16,021 nt of DNA from the NCBI GenBank assembly GCA_046589965.1, contig JBKJVF010000159.1, forward strand, positions 1-16,021, written 5' to 3'. Origin of the DNA: JAJNPS01 sp046589965. GTDB lineage: Bacteria > Pseudomonadota > Alphaproteobacteria > Rhodobacterales > Rhodobacteraceae. A program made the translations under genes and the position numbers. The first letter of the stretch is position 1. The number at the start of each line of letters is the position of its first letter. The notes under the pieces are model-generated. The model was given only the letters and a program-made list of their open reading frames with translations, was not told the origin of the DNA and searched no databases. This document shows, piece after piece, positions 1 through 6,790 of this stretch.

Positions 1-140
1 TCGCGCGCCTCGTCATAGCTGAGCGATTTGACGCCGCCCTTGTCGGCACGTGCCACCAGCACCTCCAACCGTTTCCAGCTGGGCTCGCGTTCCATCCGAA
101 ACCGCGCGGACCTTAGCTGGTCTGGATTTTGCCCCGTCAT
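1..140 (-). CDS. SpoIIM-like (stage II sporulation protein M family) membrane protein, N-terminal fragment
   Basis: Forty-six codons are visible before the gene runs off the left edge of the window. The ATG at 140-138 overlaps the TGA of the DUF58 gene (137-139) in an ATGA junction, so the two are probably translationally coupled. The visible peptide begins MTGQNPDQLRSARFRMER and continues with a WKRLEVLVARADKGGVKSLS-type stretch. That resembles the cytoplasmic N-terminus of SpoIIM-like proteins found beside MoxR and DUF58 genes in Gram-negative bacteria, where they have nothing to do with sporulation. Full-length members are multi-pass membrane proteins of roughly 300 residues, and none of the membrane part is visible. 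The call rests on this short stretch plus context; the function of the family in proteobacteria is not known. Confidence 0.62.
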   Translation of the reverse strand, partial: MTGQNPDQLRSARFRMEREPSWKRLEVLVARADKGGVKSLSYDEAR

Positions 141-1447
141 ATCAGCTCTCGCGATTTGATGTCGATGTAGCGCGAGACGAGCGCGCCGGTCAGGGCGGCA
201 GGGGTCGTATCAAGGCACAGAACCCCCAGCCGCGCCAGCCGGTCGAGGACGGATTGCCGTTCGCGCAGGATCTGCGTGGCCGATACCGACCGTGCGATCA
301 CGTCCAGGCTGACGGTTTTGGGCTGGGCCAGGTCGATCAGGGCAGGGTCGCGCAAGGCCACATAAAGGATCAGGTGGTGGCGCGCGATGACGGCGATGTT
401 TTCGACCAGCAGTTCGGCCGTGATGCTGTCGACAAAGTCGGAAAACACGATCACCAGCGAACGGCGTTTAAGTCGGCCATGCAGATGCGTCAGCGCAAGG
501 GTGTGGTTCGTCTCGACGCTGTCATAGCTCATCCGGGCGCAGGTGGCCTGCAGGCGGGCAAACGCTGCGCGTCCAGGGGCTGGCGGGATGAACACGCGTG
601 GGCGGCTGTCAAAGCTGTAAAGCCCGACCTGATCACCGCCCAGCCCCCCGGCCCATGCCATCGCCAATGCGGCATTCATCGCGCGGTCAAGCTTGGGCAG
701 ACCGTCGATGTGTTCGCCCATCAGATATCCGCTGTCGAGGCAAAGCATGATCTGGTGGTTGCGTTCGGCTCGTGTTTCGCGTGCCACCAGACTGCGCCCA
801 CGCGCTGACCGCTTCCAGTCGATGCTGCGCGGGTCCATGCCGGGCTGAAACTCGCGCAGCTGGTGGAACTCTGACCCTTCGCCGCGCAGCCGCATGTCTT
901 TCAGCCCTTCGGTCAAAGGCAGCATCCGGGTGTTGATCTGTCCCGACAGGATCGGCGCGATGTCGGGGACGACGGTCAGCTCGCGGTCAAGCCGGATGTC
1001 GGTGATCAGCTCGAACAACCCCAGGCGCGACAGCCATTTCAGCGACAGCGCGCCAATCACATGCGTGCCGCGCCGCATCAGAGGCAGGTCGATCACGATC
1101 TGCGCCCGCGTGGCGTCAATCTGCGCCGGTGGCGGTGTGATGCCCTGACCTAGGGCCGCCGGCACATCCAACAAGGCCATCAGCCCCGGCGGCAAAGTGC
1201 CTTTGCGCATCGTGACCTCTGCAACCAACTGCGCGCTGGACCCGCTATAGCCGGTTGCAGGCACGTGGACCTCCACGGCCAGATCGCGCCGGGGCACGGA
1301 CAGGAACAGATCGGCCAACCCGACCACGGCCATCGCGCCCCACAGGATCCACAACAGCCCGATCGCATCGCGTGCCAGCAGCACCACCAAAGTGGACAGC
1401 GCGACCAGCGTCAGGGCGATGGCGACAAGGCGCGGCGAGGGGCGCAT
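137..1447 (-). CDS. DUF58 domain protein (vWA-like, MoxR partner)
   Basis: This is a 436-residue protein starting at ATG 1447, directly next to the stop of the MoxR gene (1448-1450), with no gap. Two hydrophobic segments at about residues 7-24 and 29-49 form a membrane hairpin, and the rest should be cytoplasmic. The DUF58 hallmark is at about residues 197-213: REFQPGMDPRSIDWKRSAR, followed by RSLVARE. It leads into a vWA-like fold, whose LDSG segment is a degenerate relative of the metal-binding DxSxS motif. DUF58 proteins are nearly always encoded beside MoxR ATPases and are thought to be adaptors or substrates of them. Molecular function is unproven. Family assignment is secure; any role in envelope-protein maturation is inference. 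Confidence 0.9.
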   Translation of the reverse strand: MRPSPRLVAIALTLVALSTLVVLLARDAIGLLWILWGAMAVVGLADLFLSVPRRDLAVEVHVPATGYSGSSAQLVAEVTMRKGTLPPGLMALLDVPAALGQGITPPPAQIDATRAQIVIDLPLMRRGTHVIGALSLKWLSRLGLFELITDIRLDRELTVVPDIAPILSGQINTRMLPLTEGLKDMRLRGEGSEFHQLREFQPGMDPRSIDWKRSARGRSLVARETRAERNHQIMLCLDSGYLMGEHIDGLPKLDRAMNAALAMAWAGGLGGDQVGLYSFDSRPRVFIPPAPGRAAFARLQATCARMSYDSVETNHTLALTHLHGRLKRRSLVIVFSDFVDSITAELLVENIAVIARHHLILYVALRDPALIDLAQPKTVSLDVIARSVSATQILRERQSVLDRLARLGVLCLDTTPAALTGALVSRYIDIKSRELI

Positions 1448-2404
1448 TCAGCGGGGCGCGTCCACGCGGTTCAGGATGTTGCGCAACACCTCGGGCGCGG
1501 TGCGGCCCTCGATCTCGGCAGCGGGGCCAAGAACGATCCGGTGGCAAAGTGCTGGCAAAAGCAGGGCCTGCACGTCGTCCGGCAACCCGTAATCGCGCCC
1601 CTCCATCGCAGCACGCGCGCGCACAGCCCCGGCCAGCGCATCCGCAGCACGGGTTGATGCGCCATGCAGGATGTCGGTGTCGGTCCGCGTCGCCCGGATC
1701 AGATCGACGATATAGGTCAGCAAGGTCGTATCGAGGCGGATGCCGTCCACCAGCGCCCGACCCGCCGCAAGCTGATCACCCGATAGCACTTGCGTGATGC
1801 CGGTGGTGCGGGCGTCCATCTCCAGCGGCTGGGCGGCGTGGCGGGTCAGGATCGCGATTTCGGCGTCACGGTCGGGGAAATCCACCACAAGCTTGAACAT
1901 AAACCGGTCAAGCTGTGCCTCGGGCAGCGGATAGGTGCCTTGCTGTTCGATCGGGTTTTGCGTCGCGATGACGAAAAAGTTGCGCCCCAGAGAGTGGTTC
2001 TTGCCGTCGATGGTCACGATGCGTTCGTTCATCGCCTGCAACAGGGCGGATTGGGTCTTGGGCGGGGCGCGGTTGATCTCGTCGGCCAACAGGATGTCGG
2101 CAAAGACCGGACCCTTGGTCAAAACAAAGGTGTTGGTCTGGAAATTGAACAGATTCACCCCCAGCACATCGCCCGGCATCAGGTCTGGCGTGAACTGGAT
2201 GCGCCCGAATTTCAGGTCCATCGCTGCCGCCAGCGACCGCGCTAAAAGCGTCTTGGCAGTGCCCGGCGGGCCTTCCAGCAGGCAATGCCCGCGCGCAAAG
2301 ATCGACACCAAAAGCTGGTCGATCAACGGGGTCTGCCCATGTACTGCGCGCCCGATTTCGGTGCGGACAGTGCTAACGAGGCTTTGGAATTGGCTCAGAT
2401 CCAT
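1448..2404 (-). CDS. MoxR-family AAA+ ATPase
   Basis: This 318-residue protein has the complete AAA_3 (MoxR) core. Walker A is GPPGTAKT at residues 45-52. Walker B is ILLADEINRAPPK, with the acidic pair D108-E109. The sensor asparagine is in ATQNP (N150), and the arginine-finger region is PEAQLDRF (161-168). A lid domain follows. MoxR proteins are chaperone-like ATPases that help activate metalloenzymes or envelope complexes, usually with a vWA/DUF58 partner, as in this cluster. The ATG start at 2404 overlaps the last 32 bases of the upstream DUF4350-like gene, and a GGAAAGAG stretch precedes it. Its stop abuts the DUF58 start. The ATPase activity is predictable from intact motifs; its client is not. 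Confidence 0.95.
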   Translation of the reverse strand: MDLSQFQSLVSTVRTEIGRAVHGQTPLIDQLLVSIFARGHCLLEGPPGTAKTLLARSLAAAMDLKFGRIQFTPDLMPGDVLGVNLFNFQTNTFVLTKGPVFADILLADEINRAPPKTQSALLQAMNERIVTIDGKNHSLGRNFFVIATQNPIEQQGTYPLPEAQLDRFMFKLVVDFPDRDAEIAILTRHAAQPLEMDARTTGITQVLSGDQLAAGRALVDGIRLDTTLLTYIVDLIRATRTDTDILHGASTRAADALAGAVRARAAMEGRDYGLPDDVQALLLPALCHRIVLGPAAEIEGRTAPEVLRNILNRVDAPR

Positions 2405-3719
2405 GGGTCACTCTTTCCAGCAAATCTCGGAAGGTTTCGAGTTGTCGATGCAATTCAGGCGGGGGCAGGGTACTGCCATTGTCGATCAGACCAGCGGTCA
2501 CGCGGCGGAAATCTGATGCAAGCGCGGGGTTGCGGCGGTCCAGCAGGGCAAGAAACCGCGCGGCCCCGGCGCCGGCCTCGCCGATGCCCGGGCCAAAGGT
2601 CTGAACCGCAAGGTCGGCCAGACGCGCCTGCACAAATTCTGCCGCCATGCGCCCATCATTGCCCGACAATCGCAACAGCCGCGCCTTGGCCTCGATGGCG
2701 GCGGTCTTGGTCGCTTCCGGGCGGTTTTCGGACAGTCGCATCGGTGGCCCGAACCGCCGCGCACCCCGCCAGACAGCGACACCCAGCACCACGGCGGCCA
2801 GGGCCCACAGAACCGACAGCGGATAGGCAAAGAAACGTGCCAGATCGACCGGGTCGCGGGTATAGTCCTGTGCTTCGGTGTCGTCTTCGCCCATGTCGAG
2901 CTGCAATACGTCGCTGGTATCAAGATAAACCGGATTGCTATTGCCTGCAGGACGCATGCTTTTGATCAACGTCGGCACGAAATCGGCATGCGCACCAACC
3001 GCCAGCCCGTGATTGTTCAAAAGATCCGGGTCCGACAAATAATGCGCCGCCGCGATGCTGCCATGCGCGTCACAACGGATCACCAGCGACCCATAGGTGA
3101 ACCCCACAAGCTCGGTGCAATAGGCGGGCAAGGTGTCGCGGTCAAAAAGCTGCGCGTGAAACAGGGCGATGTCGTGTGGGGGCTGACCGCTGGCGGGCGA
3201 ACGGGTGGCGGTTTCAAAAAACGCAGGCCTGCGCAGCATGGTGATGCGTGCAAGGCCGGTCTGGCGGGCAATCCGGGTGATGTCTTGGGTGTCGATCAGC
3301 AACGAGGCATGTGCCACCTCGGCGGTGGAAAACCCCGTCCGCCATTTCGGCATCACCACAAGGGTCGGCAGGGCGTCCACCTTGGCGAAAAACTCATAGC
3401 TGTAGATCTCGCGCTGGTCTTTCTGGGAGGCATATTCCTCTTTGGACTGGGGCACGTCGGCTTCGGACAATAGGTTCGTGTCATAAAGCGGCAGAATAGC
3501 CATGGACAGGTCCGCAGCACGTGGCGCAAGACGGCGATGCGACCGGACAACGGGAATGTCATGCTCGGGCAGCCAGGTCCGCAGCGCCTCCACCCCCATC
3601 ACGGAGGCATCAAGCTTGCGGTCGCGCGCAGCATCGCCCGGCATTAAGAACCAGATGATCCCGCCCAGGGCCAACAAGCCCATGACAACAAATACTGCAC
3701 CCTTAGGCATGGCGGACAT
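2373..3719 (-). CDS. DUF4350-like membrane protein
   Basis: The protein is 448 residues from ATG 3719. ATG 3710 is an equally plausible start three codons later. A longer in-frame ORF reaches back to 3794, but that part lies inside the DUF4129 gene and reads as low-complexity R/P/G sequence. From 3719 the protein has an N-terminal membrane helix (about residues 8-26, MPKGAVFVVMGLLALGG-type) and an extracytoplasmic domain of some 270 residues. A second helix lies at about 297-316, and a helical C-terminal tail follows. This layout matches DUF4350 proteins encoded with MoxR, DUF58 and DUF4129. The gene overlaps both neighbours by a few to 32 bases, arguing for a single co-translated operon. No catalytic motif is recognisable and the biochemical role is unknown. 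Confidence 0.75.
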   Translation of the reverse strand: MSAMPKGAVFVVMGLLALGGIIWFLMPGDAARDRKLDASVMGVEALRTWLPEHDIPVVRSHRRLAPRAADLSMAILPLYDTNLLSEADVPQSKEEYASQKDQREIYSYEFFAKVDALPTLVVMPKWRTGFSTAEVAHASLLIDTQDITRIARQTGLARITMLRRPAFFETATRSPASGQPPHDIALFHAQLFDRDTLPAYCTELVGFTYGSLVIRCDAHGSIAAAHYLSDPDLLNNHGLAVGAHADFVPTLIKSMRPAGNSNPVYLDTSDVLQLDMGEDDTEAQDYTRDPVDLARFFAYPLSVLWALAAVVLGVAVWRGARRFGPPMRLSENRPEATKTAAIEAKARLLRLSGNDGRMAAEFVQARLADLAVQTFGPGIGEAGAGAARFLALLDRRNPALASDFRRVTAGLIDNGSTLPPPELHRQLETFRDLLERVTHGSEPIPKPR

Positions 3720-4515
3720 GCCCCGCTGCAAAAAGGGCCCGCGCGGTCGCAAGGCTGGTGGCAAAGGCGTCGTCGCTGACCTCGCGCCCGCCATAATGGG
3801 CCAGCTCCGCCTCGGTCAGGATGCGTGCCACGCCGCTGCGCCCGGACCAGCCGTCCGGCAGACGGCGCAGCGCCTCGCGTTCAGTATCGGACCGCGCAAA
3901 TCGCGTGTCGGTTGCCGCCCCGGCCTGCAGCAGACAATGTCGAAGCAGGCGCACCAGCGCCGCGCGGCGGTCCGCCATTGCGGCGATCTGCGCCAGAAGG
4001 TCGCCCATCGGCACATCCTGATCCTGGGCAATGCGCCAGCCTTCTGGTGCGACATGTTTCGCGCGGATATCCTTTGGCGTCCCCGCGAGCAGTGTCCCGC
4101 TGCCGCCAAAGCGCAGCCACAGTGCCAAAAGCACGACGACGAGCCCGATCACCATGATCCAGGCCGCCATGCCCGTCAGGGCCGGTGCATCCCTGCGTTC
4201 GGCTTGGGCGCGGGGGGGGCGATAGGCGGAGTCCAAAGGCAGATCGCCGGTGATCTTTTCGGCATAGGTCACTGTGATGCGGTTGCCCGATCGCGCCATC
4301 GCCGCCTTGTAGCGCGTAGATGCATCGCTTTCCGGGGCGGGGACCGCGTCGATGGTCAACGGCGCCGGATCGCCGCCAGATGTCTGTGCGATGGCTGGTA
4401 TTTTGGCACTGCCAAACAGCACCAAAAATAGAAAAACCGGGACGCACCAGATGCGGCGCGTCCCGGGTTGTGATGCAACAGCCTTACGCAAAGACGTCGG
4501 CGTTGGTGTCGACAC
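3703..4515 (-). CDS. DUF4129 domain membrane protein (start uncertain)
   Basis: This 270-residue protein reads from GTG 4515, with TTG 4491 as an alternative; neither has a clear ribosome binding site. A hydrophobic signal-like segment (VPVFLFLVLFGS, about residues 25-36) leads to a plausible signal-peptidase site after AIAQ. A roughly 70-residue extracytoplasmic stretch, a membrane helix at about 115-133 and a cytoplasmic C-terminal domain follow. The C-terminal domain contains a short DUF4129-type block around LRHCLLQAG...DTEREALRRLP. DUF4129 proteins belong to the MoxR/DUF58 module; their function is unknown. The oddity is that the strong terminator at 4432-4466 lies within codons about 17-28, and its U-tract spells part of the signal peptide. 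The GTG start also lies inside the DUF805 gene. Expression must depend on readthrough or on a promoter not recognised here. Confidence 0.7.
   Translation of the reverse strand: MSTPTPTSLRKAVASQPGTRRIWCVPVFLFLVLFGSAKIPAIAQTSGGDPAPLTIDAVPAPESDASTRYKAAMARSGNRITVTYAEKITGDLPLDSAYRPPRAQAERRDAPALTGMAAWIMVIGLVVVLLALWLRFGGSGTLLAGTPKDIRAKHVAPEGWRIAQDQDVPMGDLLAQIAAMADRRAALVRLLRHCLLQAGAATDTRFARSDTEREALRRLPDGWSGRSGVARILTEAELAHYGGREVSDDAFATSLATARALFAAGHVRHA
4424..4466 (-). terminator. Intrinsic terminator of the DUF805 gene, inside the DUF4129 coding start
   Basis: Read on the minus strand, this is a 12-bp stem (CCGGGACGCGCC pairing with GGTGCGTCCCGG, one G-U wobble) with a six-base loop. It is followed at once by TTTTTCTATTTTT. 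The arms are 4455-4466 and 4437-4448, and the U-tract runs 4436-4424. The stem begins 17 bases past the TAA of the DUF805 gene (4484-4486). This has all the features of a rho-independent terminator. It also lies within the open reading frame of the next gene in the same direction. Confidence 0.85.
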
Positions 4516-4936
4516 CCAGGGGGTCGCGACCGAATTTGTTCTGGCCCGGCGTCCCTTTCAGAACCGTGATGACAAAGGCCGCGATGCTGGCGACAAAGCC
4601 GACCAGCGGGATCATTCCTGCAAGGATCGACGCCAGATACCACCAGCCCGACAGGTTGCGGTCATGAAATCGGCGCACCCCGACCGAGATCATGGGCAAG
4701 AACATCCCAAGTGCAAAGATCACGATCAAGATCACAGGAATATAGGCAAGCCCGCTGATTTCGCCTGTTTCAAGGGCGTTTGTCCTGCCACCGAGCAGTA
4801 AGAACAGCATCATCAGCGCGATGATCACCAGCATATAGAACAAGAAGAAGTACCAGTATTCCGACCGCGCGGCGCGGCCCGAGAATGTGACGTATTTCTC
4901 GAACAGGCAGGTTCGAACTGCTTCACTGAACCCCAT
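4484..4936 (-). CDS. DUF805 family inner-membrane protein
   Basis: This 150-residue protein starts at ATG 4936, preceded by AAGGGA seven bases upstream. It has the DUF805 pattern. A short aromatic N-terminus carries TFSGRAARSEYWYF (about 17-30). Membrane segments lie near 27-49, 63-85 and 103-126. The diagnostic RRFHDRNLSGWWYL is at about 88-101, and the GQNKFGRDPLG tail is at about 131-141. DUF805 proteins are small polytopic inner-membrane proteins of unknown function. The gene has its own terminator immediately after the stop, suggesting a single-gene transcript. It is not obviously tied to either the MoxR cluster or the glycerol locus. Confidence 0.92.
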   Translation of the reverse strand: MGFSEAVRTCLFEKYVTFSGRAARSEYWYFFLFYMLVIIALMMLFLLLGGRTNALETGEISGLAYIPVILIVIFALGMFLPMISVGVRRFHDRNLSGWWYLASILAGMIPLVGFVASIAAFVITVLKGTPGQNKFGRDPLGVDTNADVFA

Positions 4937-5147
4937 GATGTTGTCCCTTTCGACGTTTCATCAATTGACCTGGCCAGTTCCCATGAGGAGGCCAGATTGT
5001 TGCCGATTGTGCAACTGAACCTGTTTTTAGTCAGACGAATTTATGTCATTTTTGCACATTTAGCTCGAAGATGATGGGGTGCGAACACGCGTGGGTTGCG
5101 CCACCCATGCGGTGTTTTCCGCTTCTTGGTGAGCAAAAAACTGGCTT
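4937..5147. other. Intergenic region between glpK and the DUF805 gene
   Basis: This 211-base non-coding stretch lies between two minus-strand genes. It holds the imperfect stem-loop behind glpK (separate entry) and an AT-rich part (about 5020-5065) that is the likely promoter region for the DUF805 gene. A weak pair of arms, CTGGCC at 4970-4975 and GGCCAG at 4990-4995, surrounds a 14-base loop. No convincing -35/-10 pair and no small gene could be made out. Confidence 0.5.
5085..5116 (-). terminator. Stem-loop downstream of glpK, possible end of the glp operon
   Basis: The arms AACACGCGTGGGT (5084-5096) and ACCCATGCGGTGTT (5103-5116) pair with one bulged base and one G-U wobble around a six-base loop. 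It lies about 32 bases past the glpK stop. On the minus strand no U-tract follows, so it is not a textbook intrinsic terminator. It could end transcription with Rho or protect the 3' end of the message. Confidence 0.4.
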
Positions 5148-6632
5148 TTAGAACGCCATTGTCGATGCCACGGCGCGGCCCCAGCGGGAGTATTTCGCAT
5201 CGCGGGTGGCGGTATCCATCCCTGGGTTAAAGCGTCGGTCCAGCGCCCAGCTTTTGGCGAAATCCTCGGGTCCGCCGCAAAGGCCCGCCTGCATCGCGGC
5301 AAGAAAGGCCACGCCAAGGGCGGTCGTTTCGGTCACCATGGGCCGGTCCACCGGGGCGCCGAGGATGTCGGACAGGAACTGCATCGTCCAGTCGCTGGCG
5401 GTCATCCCACCATCGACCCGCAACACACCCTGGGCCGCGGTGCCCCAGTCGGCGCGCATCGCCTCCAACAGGTCGCGGGTCTGATAGCCAACGCTTTCCA
5501 AAGCCGCCCGCGCCAGTTCGGCGGGGCCGGAGTTGCGTGTCAGCCCAAAGATCGCGCCCCGGCAATCGGGCCGCCAATAGGGCGCACCGAGGCCGGTAAA
5601 GGCGGGCACAAGCACGACGCCCTGCGCCGCATCGGCCAGTTCGGCAAGCGGCTGGGTTTCCTTCGCTTCGCGGATCATCTTCAACCCGTCACGTAGCCAC
5701 TGCACGACCGCCCCGGCGATAAAGATCGACCCTTCAAGCGCGTAGGTGGGTTTGCCGTTCAGCTGATAGGCGATGGTCGTCAACAGCCGGTTTTTCGACG
5801 GAACCCGGTCCACCCCGGTGTTCAACAGCGCAAAGCAGCCGGTCCCATAGGTCGATTTCATCATCCCGGGGCTGAAACAGGCTTGACCCACGGTGGCGGC
5901 CTGCTGATCGCCCGCGACACCAAGGATCGGGATCTCGCGCCCGAACAGGTCGGCCCGCGTCATTCCGAAATCGGCGGCACAATCGCGCACCTCGGGCAGC
6001 ATCGACATCGGGATCCCCAGGATCTCACAGATATCGGCGTCCCAGCGCCCGGTCCCGATATCGTACAGCATGGTCCGCGCGGCGTTGGTGGCATCGGTGG
6101 CATGAACCTGGCCAGCCGTCAGTTTCCAGATCAGGTAGGTGTCGACCGTCCCGAACACGAGTTCCCCCCGCATGGCGCGGGCGCGGGCCCCTTCGACGGT
6201 ATCGAGGATCCACTTGACCTTGGTGGCGGAAAAGTAGGGGTCAAGCAGCAGCCCGGTGCGTGACGTGAAGAGGGGGGCGTGGCCTGCCTCAGCCAGTGCT
6301 TCGCACATCTGGGCGGTGCGGCGGTCCTGCCAGACGATGGCGTTGTAGATCGGCTGTCCGGTCGCACGGTCCCAGACGAGCGTGGTTTCGCGCTGGTTGG
6401 TGATGCCGATCCCGGCAATCTCGCGCGCGGTGATCCCGGCCTTTTCGATGGCGGCGCGGGCGGTTCCGGCCACGGTGGACCACAGGTCCGACGCGTCATG
6501 TTCGACCCAGCCCGAATGCGGATAGTGTTGGGGAAATTCTTCCTGCGCAGAGGAGATGACCTGCAAGCCGGCATCGAAAAGGATCGCGCGGGACGAGGTC
6601 GTGCCTTGGTCGATGGCGAGGATGTGGGTCAT
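5148..6632 (-). CDS. glpK: Glycerol kinase
   Basis: GlpK phosphorylates glycerol to sn-glycerol-3-phosphate with ATP, trapping it in the cytoplasm. The start at ATG 6632 gives 494 residues, the usual length. AAGG lies a few bases upstream, and the protein opens MTHILAIDQGTTSSRA as the family does. The in-frame extension to 6689 is leader sequence. Glycerol-contacting and catalytic residues are present: R81-E82 (NQRETT), Y133 and D242-Q243 (GVAGDQQAATVGQ). The GGKGGTR loop that binds fructose-1,6-bisphosphate in E. coli GlpK is absent; the equivalent segment reads ADLFGREIP. Classical feedback inhibition by that sugar is therefore not expected. The gene is 158 bases downstream of glpV and seems to have its own promoter and operator. 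It is probably induced with the transporter genes through GlpR. Confidence 0.97.
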   Translation of the reverse strand: MTHILAIDQGTTSSRAILFDAGLQVISSAQEEFPQHYPHSGWVEHDASDLWSTVAGTARAAIEKAGITAREIAGIGITNQRETTLVWDRATGQPIYNAIVWQDRRTAQMCEALAEAGHAPLFTSRTGLLLDPYFSATKVKWILDTVEGARARAMRGELVFGTVDTYLIWKLTAGQVHATDATNAARTMLYDIGTGRWDADICEILGIPMSMLPEVRDCAADFGMTRADLFGREIPILGVAGDQQAATVGQACFSPGMMKSTYGTGCFALLNTGVDRVPSKNRLLTTIAYQLNGKPTYALEGSIFIAGAVVQWLRDGLKMIREAKETQPLAELADAAQGVVLVPAFTGLGAPYWRPDCRGAIFGLTRNSGPAELARAALESVGYQTRDLLEAMRADWGTAAQGVLRVDGGMTASDWTMQFLSDILGAPVDRPMVTETTALGVAFLAAMQAGLCGGPEDFAKSWALDRRFNPGMDTATRDAKYSRWGRAVASTMAF

Positions 6633-6656
6633 GCTGGCCTTGGGTCCGGAACTGAC

Positions 6657-6673
6657 TGTCCCATGCTGGGACA
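6657..6673. repeat. Perfect 7-bp hairpin in the glpK leader
   Basis: TGTCCCA and TGGGACA are separated by TGC. In the glpK transcript this forms a compact hairpin ending about 24 bases before the start codon, just beyond the ribosome binding site. Read on the plus strand the same hairpin is followed by TTTTATTTT, which looks like an intrinsic terminator for any antisense transcript leaving glpK. Which role applies, if either, cannot be decided from sequence. Confidence 0.45.
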
Positions 6674-6687
6674 TTTTATTTTGTGAC

Positions 6688-6716
6688 AATATATCAGATA
6701 GTTGACACAGTCGATT
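6688..6716 (-). promoter_or_regulatory. Candidate extended -10 promoter for glpK
   Basis: On the minus strand TGATATATT (6696-6688) matches an extended -10 element (TGn followed by TATATT, five of six to consensus). The -35 position at 17-base spacing is AATCGA (6716-6711), a poor match, as is usual for extended -10 promoters. It would start transcription near 6681, about 50 bases before the glpK start. The candidate operator at 6702-6730 overlaps its -35 region. Confidence 0.45.
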
Positions 6717-6730
6717 TAACGATTTGTCAA
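6702..6730. promoter_or_regulatory. Candidate GlpR operator upstream of glpK
   Basis: Outer arms TTGACA (6702-6707) and TGTCAA (6725-6730) enclose TCGATTTAACGA (6711-6722), a TCG/CGA dyad with six bases between. TCG...CGA half-sites are the core of known GlpR operators in enteric bacteria. The first ten bases, TTGACACAGT, recur in the same orientation in front of glpD at 14488-14497. The element covers the -35 region of the candidate glpK promoter, a natural position for a repressor. The assignment to GlpR is inferred from context. Confidence 0.45.
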
Positions 6731-6758
6731 CTTTTGCGCCGTCGTCGGCAAGAACAAA

Positions 6759-6782
6759 GGGGCGGAGTTTTCACCCCGCCCC
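6759..6782 (-). terminator. Stem-loop after glpV (attenuator or mRNA 3'-end element)
   Basis: On the minus strand GGGGCGGGG and CTCCGCCCC form a nine-pair stem with one G-U pair and a six-base loop, eight bases past the glpV stop. It is followed by TTTGTTCTT, a weak U-tract. This could end most transcripts after the transporter genes, with partial readthrough into glpK. It could also protect the 3' end of the glpV message from degradation. Confidence 0.55.
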
Positions 6783-6790
6783 CTGTCAGA

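Noticed and set aside
5085..5116. Classical rho-independent terminator behind glpK
   Set aside because: The stem is imperfect and lacks a U-tract in the glpK direction, so I list it only as a possible terminator.
6633..6689. Upstream in-frame starts for GlpK
   Set aside because: They fall in the leader hairpin and the candidate promoter, and the family N-terminus begins at 6632.
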